Source of the DNA: Nocardia wallacei
GTDB taxonomy: Bacteria > Actinomycetota > Actinomycetes > Mycobacteriales > Mycobacteriaceae
Direction: 5' to 3'
NCBI RefSeq assembly: GCF_014466955.1
Contig: NZ_AP023396.1
Location: forward strand, 1,054,001-1,118,000
DNA length: 64,000 nt
Part shown: piece by piece, positions 1-7,994 of the stretch
Position numbering within the stretch: the stretch's first letter is position 1
Layout of the letters: every line of letters starts with the position of its first letter
The notes under the pieces: model-generated
Seen by the model: only the letters and a program-made list of their open reading frames with translations
Database searches by the model: none
Told to the model about the DNA's origin: nothing
Position numbers and translations under genes: made by a program

Positions 1-411
1 CGAGGCAAGGACAGATCAGTCGGGCGACTGCTGGAAGCTCACGAACGATGGTCCTACGACGACCACACCAGAGTGCAGAGCCTGCGGCGAATCATCCTGC
101 TCTGCACCGATTGTCACCTGACCACACACTACGGTTTCGCTCAGATCAACGGCCTCGAATCCGAGGCGCTTCACCACTTGATACACGTAACCGGCATGGC
201 CGCAGGACAAGCGCGTAGGCACGTTGCTGAGGCATTTAGACTGTGGGAGAAGCGATCACGGCACACCTGGACGCTCGACCTGAGTATTCTCACCGAAACG
301 GGGGTTGCGGTGATGAAACCACCAGATGCTGACCAAAGGGCCCAGGTCGCCCTTGAAGAGATCGAAAGCAACTACGGCGCAACAGGTTCAGTGAGGGGCA
401 GCGCTCGATGA
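1..411 (+). CDS. HNH-endonuclease-like protein, 5' end cut by the window edge
   Basis: The frame is open from base 1, so the true start lies outside the window; a GTG at 73 is only an internal candidate. The visible part has the second half of an HNH/zinc fold: an acidic W-S-Y-D-D-H stretch followed by a hydrophobic helix, C-x2-C-H and a following H ([13 protein letters not shown]). The protein is a paralogue of the 205-residue protein at 21463-22080: the C-x2-CH block, the arginine-rich helix and the closing W-x-LDLS-x-L segment align. The stop TGA overlaps the next ATG by 4 bp, so it is translationally coupled to the RNase H gene. HNH proteins are usually nucleases; the N-terminal zinc half cannot be checked here. 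Family call is fairly sure, nuclease activity is inferred. Confidence 0.7.
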   Translation, partial: RGKDRSVGRLLEAHERWSYDDHTRVQSLRRIILLCTDCHLTTHYGFAQINGLESEALHHLIHVTGMAAGQARRHVAEAFRLWEKRSRHTWTLDLSILTETGVAVMKPPDADQRAQVALEEIESNYGATGSVRGSAR

Positions 412-1442
412 CCGACTGGCGGCCCACCCGTCGCGTATCGATGGAGGAGATCGAAGGCGCACGATCGCCTGCCGGGGGATGGTCTCGGGCCCAGCTCGCC
501 GAGTGGGGGGTGCCGTGGCCGCCGCCCCCGGGATGGAAGAAGTCACTGGCGGCGGATTCCGGTCCGGGAAGCGTGGTAACCCAGCCGACGACCCCTACCG
601 ATAGTGGAGCTGGTACACGGGCATCCGTGGTCGAGATCTACACCGACGGTGCGTGTTCGGGAAATCCCGGGCCCGGAGGTTGGGGGTCGGTGCTGCGATG
701 GGGCGGTCACATCCGCGAGATCAGCGGCGGCGAGCCGCACACGACGAACAACCGGATGGAACTCATGGCCGCCATCCGATCCTTGGAGCGGCTGACCCGC
801 ACGTCGGAAGTGCGCATTCATACCGACAGCACCTACGTGCGCGACGGCATAACCGAGTGGCTTCCTCGGTGGATCGCCAACGGCTGGCAGACACGCCGAA
901 AGTCGCCGGTGAAGAACGAGGATCTGTGGCGGCGTCTAGCCGACGCTGCCGGTCAGCATCGGGTGACCTGGGAATGGGTGAAAGGGCACGCCGGCCATCC
1001 CGACAACGAACGCGCAGACCAGCTCGCCCGGGCGGCGGCCAGGCAGGTCCAGACCACACAGCCAACACCACCTGAAGCCGCGGCACCGGAGCCGGAATCG
1101 CTCACCGCTGAGGGCATGCTCGACTTCGACTCCACGCCAACAACTCTCGAAAGTACGGAGCCTCCACTGTGCCTCCATGAGTTGCGTGTCGGCGAATGCG
1201 ACCTCTGCCGCCCCCGGCGGCCTGGGGTCCTCCCTCACGGCTGGAGGACGGAAGGAGGGACCGTCTATCACAATGACCGAACCTGCGACTGGCTGCGCAA
1301 GGGGCAACGCGATGCCGTCCGGAAGGGCAAGAATCTGCGCGAGGTCGTCGCCGTCGCGTGGGCGACCGTGAACCCTTCCGAGATCCAGCCCTGCGATTAT
1401 TGCTGCACGTCGGAGTGGCTGCGCAGCCACCGAAGAGAGTAG
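408..1442 (+). CDS. RNase HI domain fused to N-terminal extension and C-terminal Cys/His-rich domain
   Basis: A 344-residue protein whose middle (about 73-212) is a complete RNase HI: D80 in [12 protein letters not shown]118 in MELMA, D140 in TDSTY, H194 in KGHAGH and D204 in ERADQLA give the D-E-D-D metal site, so it should cleave RNA in RNA/DNA hybrids. The first 72 residues carry a Trp/Pro-rich motif ([10 protein letters not shown]) and the last 95 a potential zinc module (C255-x-H257, C264-x2-C267, H288-x4-C293, C329-x2-CC). Ordinary RNase HI is about 155 residues, so both ends are additions. ATG at 408 overlaps the stop of the HNH-like gene (ATGA). Its position in an accessory region argues for a mobile-element or plasmid role rather than housekeeping; that part is inference. 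Confidence 0.85.
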   Translation: MTDWRPTRRVSMEEIEGARSPAGGWSRAQLAEWGVPWPPPPGWKKSLAADSGPGSVVTQPTTPTDSGAGTRASVVEIYTDGACSGNPGPGGWGSVLRWGGHIREISGGEPHTTNNRMELMAAIRSLERLTRTSEVRIHTDSTYVRDGITEWLPRWIANGWQTRRKSPVKNEDLWRRLADAAGQHRVTWEWVKGHAGHPDNERADQLARAAARQVQTTQPTPPEAAAPEPESLTAEGMLDFDSTPTTLESTEPPLCLHELRVGECDLCRPRRPGVLPHGWRTEGGTVYHNDRTCDWLRKGQRDAVRKGKNLREVVAVAWATVNPSEIQPCDYCCTSEWLRSHRRE

Positions 1443-1991
1443 CAGCCACGAGGGAGTGCGACTGCCTCGTTCGGACTTCGGCGTCGTGAGCACCGCGCCG
1501 GGTTGCGTCGGTCGAAGATCCTGCGATCAGTGCGTCTGGCACTCCGACGACTTCCAAGGCGGGATCCTTCTGCGGAGTGGTTCGACGGCCGTGCCTCAAA
1601 CCGCACCCCCGACGAATTCGCTGCTGATCCCATGAGTCGTCTTCCAAGATCGCATCGGAGCGATCGGCATCCACAAGGTGCCGCGGGTCGAGTGGGCTTG
1701 CCCGATGGGCCAATCCTCGTTCCTCTGCGGAGCTGTAGCCAGGTCCGCAAGCTCGCCAACCTCAAATGCGTACTGTCAGTACGTACCTGATCAAGTTGCC
1801 ACTCAGGGATCGGAGGCGCGGATGCCGATCAGCAGGTGTATGCAGCTAGAAGGCATCATGGTGGCCAGAAACGTCGACGACGACTATGACAGTCTCGCTG
1901 TTCAGTTGACAGACGACATCTGGCGCTATCCGTCGCGCGCTGCCAGGCTGATCTCATCAGCACGACGCCGCACCGACGCCTCGAGGGGACC
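1443..1991. other. Mostly non-coding stretch containing the relaxase remnant
   Basis: Apart from the relaxase trace at 1515-1715 nothing convincing is seen. A short frame opening with ATG at 1858 (MVARNVDDDYDSL and onward, 87 codons to 2121) has a possible GAAGG ribosome site, but its second half is overlapped by the better membrane-peptide gene at 1992 and turns into low-complexity Ser/Arg/Pro, so it is not called. Confidence 0.5.
1515..1715 (-). pseudogene. Remnant of TrwC/MobF relaxase, frameshifted
   Basis: Read on the minus strand, this segment matches the C-terminal 60 or so residues of the relaxase fragment at 4791-5573, in two different frames: PLDPRHLVDAD and LEVVGVPDALIAG in one, SGVRFEARPSNHSAEGSRL in another, against PLDPRPLLQVEEAG, LEVVGVPDELIAS and VGMRFEEREPNHPGDESRL in the better copy. 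The switch of frame in the middle of the homology and the absence of a usable start show decay. The DNA itself aligns well (for example GGCACTCCGACGAC is shared). It is a dead trace of a conjugation gene. Confidence 0.7.
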
Positions 1992-2192
1992 ATGCGTAAC
2001 TCCAAGCGACCCATCCAACGCCGGCCCGAACGTCCGTCCACCGCGCTCGGGCTCGTCGGCACTGTCATCGACGCGGTCATCGATGGTCGGCTGGACTGGG
2101 TTAAGACTGCCCGTCTGCTGATCATTGTTGTCGCAGTGATCACCGTCGCCGCGGTGGCGCCAGTCGTAGTGCCGCTATGGTTGACGCGGTGA
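1992..2192 (+). CDS. Small single-span membrane protein
   Basis: Sixty-six residues: a basic N-terminus (MRNSKRPIQRRPERP), an amphipathic stretch and one clear membrane helix at about 42-62 (LLIIVVAVITVAAVAPVVV), ending WLTR. The stop lies 16 bp inside the following methylase gene, so the two are probably co-transcribed and coupled. No family is recognised; small membrane proteins of this shape are common in actinobacterial integrative elements. The function is unknown and the gene call rests on the helix and the overlap. Confidence 0.5.
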   Translation: MRNSKRPIQRRPERPSTALGLVGTVIDAVIDGRLDWVKTARLLIIVVAVITVAAVAPVVVPLWLTR

Positions 2193-4468
2193 ACTCTGCG
2201 GCGGCCGTACATCTCGGCAGGAGGATGACAGCGCACGAGCTAGCCGAAGCAATCGGCGTCGACACTGCGACGATCAGCAATTGGCATCGGCGAAACGTCG
2301 GATTTCCCAGCGGCCAAACCAAAGGTCGTACACGCACCTATGCGGTAGGTGAGTTGCTCCCCTGGCTCGATACGCGCAAGATTCCGAAGCGACAGTGCCA
2401 GCCTTCCGACCGACCTGGGGGAACCTACGGTGACCGACTGAGGCGCTCGTTGTCGGCCACGGCGTCCGAGGTCGTATTGCGCGCTGGTGCCGGGTTGGAA
2501 CCGGGGGCGATGAGACAATTGAGCACGTTGTTTACCAGGTATTTTCCCGATGCGGAACGGTCTGATGCCCTCGACGCTGCACTTCTGCTGACCTTCACCT
2601 GGATTACCGCACCCGACGAGTGGACGGTGATCGAGTCGGCAGCTGGACGCGCCGACATAATCGCTCTCCAGATCGATCAAGTGTTCCGTCGGCTCGCGAT
2701 AGATAACACAGCGTATGAGGTGATTAACCGGTTGAGTTCGGCGAACAGCGATTCGTTGATGCGGCTGGTCGGCTTCTGCGGTGGCCTCGGGGTTCAAGGA
2801 TTCGAAGCGATCCTGACCTGGATCGCTCGAGACTTTGCTACAACGGCCAAGACTTATCGGACACCGCACGAGGTTTCGGAACTCATGGGGGCTTGTGCTG
2901 TGACAGCGGCGGCGCCGGTGAGGTCGGTGGCCGACCTGTACAGCAGGCATGGCGAACTCGTCCTGGCGGTGCCGACCGCGGCCGGCGCGAAGCCGCCAGT
3001 GGTGCACGCAACAACCAACGATGTCGACGCGGCGCGGCGAACCCGTATGCATATGGTCGTCCGCGGTCGGACAGGGACAGTTGAGGTGGCGCGCGGCGGC
3101 CCGCCGTGGCTCCGTCAGCGAACCGAAGTCTTCGACGCTGTGGTGATCAACCCGCCGTTCAAAGAATACTTGGGGACCGCCGCAACACGGGTCCGCTGGA
3201 AGTACGGGAGTCCGCCACCGGACAACACCAACCTGGCTTGGGTGCAGACGGCGCTGAACGCAACCTCTGCGCACGGACGGGCCGTAGTACTGATGCCCCT
3301 CTCCGAAGCCGACGGTCACATCGGGAGGAATGGCAACGACCCCCGCAAAGGACTGGTCGACAGTGGCGCACTCCGGGCTATTATTCGATTGTCGGGCGAT
3401 CTATTCCCGGCTACGGCCGGCGAAACCACCGTGTGGGTACTGGAGCATCCACGTACCGATCGCACCGACCATACGATCACCTTCGTCGATGCGACTCGGC
3501 TCAAGCATAAGAAGAGCGAACGGTTTCGGCCACATCTGGTCGGGACAGCGGCGATTGCCGACATGATTCGGACGCCCGGCAGTCTCGCACCGAGCGAGAC
3601 CAGAGAGTTAAGCGTCGAAGTTGGGAACAGCAGGGCCACTGGCCGGGTGGTGGCAGTGCCGGTACATGAGGTTGCGGCGCGCGGATATCTGCTCACACCG
3701 CACACTTATATCGGGCGGGTGGTCGAGAGGGGTGACGTACATCTGGAGCTGATCCAACGTGACTCCGACGCCGCAGCGAATGCTCGGAGGCGGCTGATCG
3801 AGCTACCACTTGGATCGATGACGACGGGACTTAGGGAACTCGACGTCACCGGCATGCCGCCGGGTTGGAAGACAGTGCGCCTAGGCGATGTCTGCGACAT
3901 CAAAGTTGGGCCGTCCAACCTGAAGAACTCTCACATCACCGCTGGTGAGGACGCCGTGGTTCCGGTACTGCGGCCACGTAATCTCGATCCGCGTCGGATC
4001 GACATCGATAGGGTGGACCGGACCACGCACGCAGTGGCGCAACGGTTCGCCACTTCGCGGGTGCAGGTAGATGACCTTCTGCTCGTTCGAGTCGGCCAGG
4101 TGCAAACGGCAGCCATCGTCGGTCCAGAGCACAGCGGCTGTTTGATCGACTCCAATCTCACTCGGCTGCGAACGGACCCAGACACGATCGCGCCACGATT
4201 TCTGCTGGAGTTCCTGCTACGCGATACAAGTGTCGACCAGATTCGAGCTACCGCCACGGTCACAGTGGCTCCATCGATGAGCAGGGGCAAGCTCGCCGAC
4301 TTCCGCATCGCGCTGCCACCCCTCGCGGAACAGGTCGCGATAGTGGACACTCTGGCGGAACATGAGCACCGGATAGCGGCACTGCGAGAAGCAACGCTGG
4401 CGGAGGAAAAGCTGCGAGGTTCACTGGCCGAGGGGCTAATGACAGGTTCGATCGGGTTGGTGGAATGA
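2177..4468 (+). CDS. Fused N6-adenine methylase / type I specificity-like protein with N-terminal HTH
   Basis: A 763-residue protein. Residues 17-65 look like a helix-turn-helix (MTAHELAEAIGVDTATISNW). The middle resembles HsdM of type I restriction systems: YRTPHEVSELM at 227-237, the adenine-methylase motif IV NPPF at 325-328, then the sheets typical of HsdM (GALRAIIRLSGDLFP, TTVWVLEH). The SAM motif I is degenerate: where DPxxGxG is expected there is ADLYSRHGELVLA at 252-264. The last 200 residues resemble one HsdS half: a target-recognition region beginning PPGWKTVRLGDVCDI and closing with LPPLAEQVAIVDTL and a helix. M and S on one chain recall type IIB/IIG-like or orphan methylases; no restriction subunit is present nearby. 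It may modify or only bind DNA. A longer start than GTG/ATG near 2177 is not needed. Confidence 0.8.
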   Translation: MVDAVNSAAAVHLGRRMTAHELAEAIGVDTATISNWHRRNVGFPSGQTKGRTRTYAVGELLPWLDTRKIPKRQCQPSDRPGGTYGDRLRRSLSATASEVVLRAGAGLEPGAMRQLSTLFTRYFPDAERSDALDAALLLTFTWITAPDEWTVIESAAGRADIIALQIDQVFRRLAIDNTAYEVINRLSSANSDSLMRLVGFCGGLGVQGFEAILTWIARDFATTAKTYRTPHEVSELMGACAVTAAAPVRSVADLYSRHGELVLAVPTAAGAKPPVVHATTNDVDAARRTRMHMVVRGRTGTVEVARGGPPWLRQRTEVFDAVVINPPFKEYLGTAATRVRWKYGSPPPDNTNLAWVQTALNATSAHGRAVVLMPLSEADGHIGRNGNDPRKGLVDSGALRAIIRLSGDLFPATAGETTVWVLEHPRTDRTDHTITFVDATRLKHKKSERFRPHLVGTAAIADMIRTPGSLAPSETRELSVEVGNSRATGRVVAVPVHEVAARGYLLTPHTYIGRVVERGDVHLELIQRDSDAAANARRRLIELPLGSMTTGLRELDVTGMPPGWKTVRLGDVCDIKVGPSNLKNSHITAGEDAVVPVLRPRNLDPRRIDIDRVDRTTHAVAQRFATSRVQVDDLLLVRVGQVQTAAIVGPEHSGCLIDSNLTRLRTDPDTIAPRFLLEFLLRDTSVDQIRATATVTVAPSMSRGKLADFRIALPPLAEQVAIVDTLAEHEHRIAALREATLAEEKLRGSLAEGLMTGSIGLVE

Positions 4469-4790
4469 GAGCTATGCACCGATCACCGCGAGCGGCAATG
4501 ACGCCACATTCGGAGCCGGAAGATCACCCAGCGAGTCTTGGATCACCCCGAAATCGCTGTACTACGACTCTCCTTGCCCAACCTATTCATTGAGAGCACC
4601 GCTGAACCCGAGACCCGACCCCCGACCATCCGCAACGAGCCAAAATCTGGCCGCCCCGCACGCGCGTTTGGTACGGGCGCTATCGATTGTTAGGTGCACG
4701 GGCGCCGTCATTACGACCGCCCTTGATGAGGGCTGCAGCCCTTAGCTTCGCGGGATTGGTTGTATCGCAAGAGATTTCAACATCCACGGA
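4469..4790. other. Gap without a supported gene
   Basis: A 42-codon frame opening with an ATG that overlaps the methylase stop (MRAMHRSPRAAMTPHSE and onward) has no recognisable features and is not called. No terminator hairpin or repeat stands out. It separates the methylase gene from the oppositely oriented relaxase fragment. Confidence 0.5.
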
Positions 4791-5573
4791 TCAAGCGAAG
4801 AAGCTTGCGATGAGTTCATCCGGCACTCCGACGACCTCTAGGCGCGATTCATCTCCGGGGTGGTTGGGCTCGCGCTCCTCGAACCGCATCCCGACGAATT
4901 CTCGGCTGAATCCCACAAGCCGTCCACGGTAATAGGCGTCGAAAAGTCCGGCTTCCTCGACTTGCAGTAACGGCCGCGGATCGAGCGGTCCCCACTCACC
5001 GTCGGAGCCGACTACTCGTGCACCGATCATCGCGTGAGTGTGCCGATCCGGCCGCCCGAGTCCGTCCGCGAAGTGTTCGAACTGCGCCCAAAGCAGCCCG
5101 GTGGTATCGATCTGCCGGACGCCATTGACGCCACGTCGCGTGTATGTGTACTCGTGCTCGACATACTCCATGGTGGCTGTAACCGCTGCGGCATGAGCGC
5201 GATCGAGATTTGCGCCGTCGGTATCGCGGTCGGCCAATCCCCACACAATCGACCAGGATCGAGGAGGGGAGAAGACGAGCTCATAGGCTGCGACCGTGCC
5301 GGTAGGTGTCTGCCGAAACCCTTCCAGCGCTGCCCACGGGCTCACCTCCCGATGTGCCAATCCTCGTTCTTTCGCCAGCAAGCCGCGGAACGTGCCCTCG
5401 GCCGACGGATCCATGCAGCGCTCGAAGACGGACGTGGTTGCGGTGGAAATGGTGTTGAACATTCGGATCGATCCCCCTCGATCGCCGTCCCGGTGATCTC
5501 CCGGGATAGCCTTCTGCAACGGACGATTTCGTACAGCATCGGCAAGCATACGGCGGCCATGGTTCAAGAGCAT
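4791..5573 (-). pseudogene. TrwC/MobF-type relaxase domain, truncated at both ends
   Basis: Two hundred and sixty codons that match the relaxase domain of TrwC/TraI conjugation proteins: YELVFSPPRSWSIVWGLAD (about 97-115) corresponds to the conserved YDLTFSxPKSxSxLWAL block, and H167 with H178-T-H180 (FEHFADGLGRPDRHTH) supplies the three metal-binding histidines. The N-terminus lacks a convincing catalytic-tyrosine segment and the chain ends at ELIASFFA, where real relaxases (over 900 residues, with a helicase) continue. It is therefore very likely non-functional debris of a conjugative plasmid or element. A second, worse copy sits at 1515-1715 in the same orientation. An IS3 copy lies just upstream of its 5' side and could have removed the true start. 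Confidence 0.8.
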
Positions 5574-5814
5574 CTGCGTTCAGGGCAGTGTCTTGAAACC
5601 CGTTCGATGCATAATCGAACTCCCGCGTCGCCGGAACTCGGATCGACCGCTCGGTGGATCCGCGATGGGATGCTCGCTGGATACTCCGAGTTCATGCGAC
5701 TGAACGATATTGATCATCCGTGGAGTCGGCGGTGGGCCGTCCCCAATGAATGAGACCATTCGGTATTAGAGTCCTGTTTGGCCCGGTGAGGGCCGAGAAG
5801 GGACACTGAGAGAC

Positions 5815-6096
5815 ATGGCAGGACGCAAGCGGCATTCCGCGGAGGACATCGTGCGGAAGCTGCGCCGTGCCGACGAGCTGACCGCCGCTGGTAAGACCGG
5901 TGAAGAGGTTGCCGCCGAGATTGGGGTGTCGACGGCGACGTTGTACAACTGGCGCCGCCAGTACGGTGGCGTGGACACCGACGCCGCCAAGGAGCTCAAG
6001 GAGTTGCGGGAGCAGAATGCCCGCCTGAAGCGGTTGCTGGCGGATGCGGAGCTGGAGAAGGACGCGCTGCGGGAGATCGCCCGGGGAAAATTCTGA
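5815..6096 (+). CDS. IS3-family transposase OrfA
   Basis: Ninety-three residues with an N-terminal helix-turn-helix (SAEDIVRKLRRADELTAAGKT then VAAEIGVSTATLYNWRRQYGG) that binds the IS ends, followed by a heptad-rich helix (ELKELREQNARLKRLLADAELEKDALREIA), the usual dimerisation segment. The start ATG follows AGAGAC. The last codons contain the slippery heptamer GGGAAAA (6084-6090), so a part of the ribosomes should shift into the OrfB frame. Confidence 0.9.
   Translation: MAGRKRHSAEDIVRKLRRADELTAAGKTGEEVAAEIGVSTATLYNWRRQYGGVDTDAAKELKELREQNARLKRLLADAELEKDALREIARGKF
6084..6090 (+). promoter_or_regulatory. Programmed -1 frameshift site GGGAAAA
   Basis: In the OrfA frame the heptamer reads G-GGA-AAA, the X-XXY-YYZ form of a -1 slip. 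After the slip the frame continues ILSPAAKCRAVDMLREMK straight into OrfB, giving an OrfAB fusion of about 381 residues, which is the active transposase in IS3 elements. Confidence 0.8.
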
Positions 6097-6119
6097 GCCC
6101 AGCAGCCAAGTGCCGGGCC

Positions 6120-6959
6120 GTGGACATGCTCCGGGAGATGAAGAGCATGTCGGAACGGTTCGCGTGCAAGGTCGTTGGGCTGAATCGGTCGACGTATCGG
6201 CGGCTGCCGATCAAGCACACCCCGATCGATCCGGACGCCGGTTTGCGGGCCTGGCTGCGCTCGTATGCAGTGAAGAATCAGGGGCACGGGTTCCGTCGTG
6301 CCTGGGCGGCGTTGCGGTTCGACGAGGGTGCAGGAGTCAACATCGAGAAGGTCCACCGTCTCTGGCGCGAGGAGGGCCTGCAGGTCCGCGAACACCATCC
6401 CCGCAAACGGGCCGGGGTTTCCTCGGTCCCGACGGTCGCCGCTGATGCACCAAAAGTGGTGTGGGCATTGGACTTCCAGTTCGACTCCACGGTCGACGGT
6501 CGGGCGGTGAAGATCGCGTCGATGATCGACGAACACACCCGCGAATCCCTGCTGCACGTGGTGGAACGGTCGATCACCGCCGACCGGCTCGTCGCGGAGC
6601 TGGACAAGGTGTTCGCTGCGGCTGGCGGTCCACCGAGGGTGCTGCGGATGGATAACGGTCCTGAGATGATTTCCCATGCCCTGCAACGGTTCTGCGCCGA
6701 CCAGGTCGGGATCTCCTACATTCCACCGGGCACGCCCTGGAACAACGGCTTCGTCGAATCGTTCAACCGGCGGCTACGGACCGAGTGCCTCAACCGCAAC
6801 CACTGGACCACCCTGCTCGAGGCCCGGGTGGTGATCGGCGATTTCAAGGCCGACCACAATATGCGGCACCGGCATTCGGCGCTGGGCTACCTGACGCCGG
6901 CCGAGTACGCTGCGGCCTGCACCCACACCCACCATCCAGTGGTCTGCGGGATCAACTGA
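6120..6959 (+). CDS. IS3-family transposase OrfB (DDE integrase domain)
   Basis: The frame is -1 relative to OrfA. It holds the rve integrase core with the catalytic acids visible: D in WALDFQFDS, D in RMDNGPEM and E in FVESFNRRLR, followed by the IS3-typical N-x-RH-S-LG-TP-E tail (HNMRHRHSALGYLTPAEY). GTG at 6120 is the first start codon in frame, but expression is probably as the OrfAB fusion. Upstream is a short linker domain (helices around WLRSYAVKNQGHGFRRAW). Intact, hence potentially active, and identical to the copy at 22423-23262. Confidence 0.9.
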   Translation: MDMLREMKSMSERFACKVVGLNRSTYRRLPIKHTPIDPDAGLRAWLRSYAVKNQGHGFRRAWAALRFDEGAGVNIEKVHRLWREEGLQVREHHPRKRAGVSSVPTVAADAPKVVWALDFQFDSTVDGRAVKIASMIDEHTRESLLHVVERSITADRLVAELDKVFAAAGGPPRVLRMDNGPEMISHALQRFCADQVGISYIPPGTPWNNGFVESFNRRLRTECLNRNHWTTLLEARVVIGDFKADHNMRHRHSALGYLTPAEYAAACTHTHHPVVCGIN

Positions 6960-7018
6960 ACACGGAACGAAATCACCTGGCTCTATTCCCGGGTGGTCTC
7001 GTCATCGGGGACCGCTCA

Positions 7019-7022
7019 GCAA
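7019..7022 (+). repeat. GCAA flank, half of a split target duplication
   Basis: The four bases next to the right end of IS copy 1 are GCAA. Read in IS orientation, the outer flank of copy 2 (TTGC at 23650-23653) is also GCAA. A pair shared between two copies rather than flanking one is the trace of inversion between them. Confidence 0.5.
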
Positions 7023-7174
7023 CACCGACCTTCTTCGAACGGTTGTTGCGATGTCGCCCACCTCGACGTGACCCTACTTCTTTGCGGTGGGATTGGATTG
7101 CTTGGCGCGACTGCGACGGGATTGCGGAGTGTCAGAAGTTGAGTCGCCGACCGGCTCACTTGCGGTCAACGCGG

Positions 7175-7972
7175 GTGCCGCGACGGAACTATCGGAAGTT
7201 GATCGGTGACGTCTGTGCCACCCTCGTGGACGTGATTGATTCGACCGTCCACGGGCAAATAGTCCAGGGTTATCTGCAGGCGTTCGGCCACCCCGAGGTC
7301 ACCCGTGAGCAGCTGCAACAGCTGTTGGACGCCGTCTCGGGATTCCTCGACACCGTCACGGCTCGCGACGGCGAATTCGCACCAAGAGGTGGCTGGGCGC
7401 CACACGCGACCGCCGACGCCCTGCAACTGGAGCGTGCGCTCGAACTGGCGCTGGCCGAACGCGACAGAGACGACCGAGCGCGAGCTCGGCACCGCGAAGC
7501 TCGCGACAGAATCGTCGCCGCTGTGCTCGCGATGCGCACCTTCGGACTGATCATGCCTCACCTCATCCAGACCGAAATATCGATCGGCACAACAGCTCTC
7601 AATGAAGGGTTCGAGGTCTACGTCGATGGCACAATCCGCCCATCAGCCGATCCGGACGCTGACATCTGCTCCGACCACCGGGAACACCGACGATCCGAAC
7701 TCGAACGACAAATGACCGCCGCAGTCGCCACCCGTACAACACTGCTCGACAGCACGGCGGACGCGCTGCGCAAGCACCTCGATCTTCGACCGGAGAACAC
7801 CGAAACATCCTGGGTGATAGACGAACTCACCCACCACGACCCACACACCGACTTCGTCGCGCAGTTCGCCGAGGCCGTTCCGCTACTACCCGATTGCGAT
7901 CTGAAACACCTGCTCGCCAGGCTCGTCGACGGCACTCGGCAGGCTCGGGAGAGGACGAACAACCAGCAGTGA
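7175..7972 (+). CDS. Hypothetical helical protein
   Basis: The frame is open from inside the preceding IS copy; within the non-IS sequence the first sensible start is GTG at 7175 (TTG 7199 and GTG 7226 are alternatives), giving 265 residues. The sequence is charged and mostly helical, with an acidic N-terminal part (GDVCATLVDVIDSTVHGQ), a Glu/Arg-rich helix (LALAERDRDDRARARHREAR) and no membrane span or known motif. It could be truncated by the IS on its 5' side. No function can be assigned. It converges on the kinase gene with a 22-bp gap. Confidence 0.55.
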   Translation: MPRRNYRKLIGDVCATLVDVIDSTVHGQIVQGYLQAFGHPEVTREQLQQLLDAVSGFLDTVTARDGEFAPRGGWAPHATADALQLERALELALAERDRDDRARARHREARDRIVAAVLAMRTFGLIMPHLIQTEISIGTTALNEGFEVYVDGTIRPSADPDADICSDHREHRRSELERQMTAAVATRTTLLDSTADALRKHLDLRPENTETSWVIDELTHHDPHTDFVAQFAEAVPLLPDCDLKHLLARLVDGTRQARERTNNQQ

Positions 7973-7994
7973 GGCGAAGCGTGATACCGACCGA

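Larger units (their letters stand above)
5733..7018 (+). mobile_element. IS3-family (IS407-like) insertion sequence, copy 1, 1,286 bp
   Basis: The ends were set by comparison with the inverted copy at 22364-23649: identity runs exactly from TGGGCCGTCCCCAATGA on the left to TCGGGGACCGCTCA on the right and then stops. The two ends are imperfect inverted repeats (TGGGCCGTCCCCAATGA against TGAGCGGTCCCCGATGA). Both copies encode identical OrfA and OrfB. No direct repeat flanks this copy itself (CGG on the left, GCAA on the right), but its right flank GCAA matches the outer flank of copy 2, as expected after inversion between the copies. Confidence 0.92.

Noticed and set aside
936..1493. Long antisense frame opposite the RNase H fusion
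   Set aside because: A typical high-GC shadow; composition is Arg/Pro/Ser-rich and the plus-strand protein is well supported.
1858..2121. 87-codon frame MVARNVDDDYDSL...
   Set aside because: The first 45 residues are plausible, but the rest is low complexity and overlaps the better membrane peptide.
2177..4468. Complete type I restriction-modification system
   Set aside because: No restriction (HsdR-like) gene is present in the window.
5730..7022. Target duplication for IS copy 1 on its own
   Set aside because: CGG and GCAA flanks do not match; only the cross-pairing with copy 2 does.
6785..7174. Extension of the 7175 gene into IS copy 1
   Set aside because: The frame is merely open through OrfB DNA; the IS copy in the other place shows that this part belongs to the IS.
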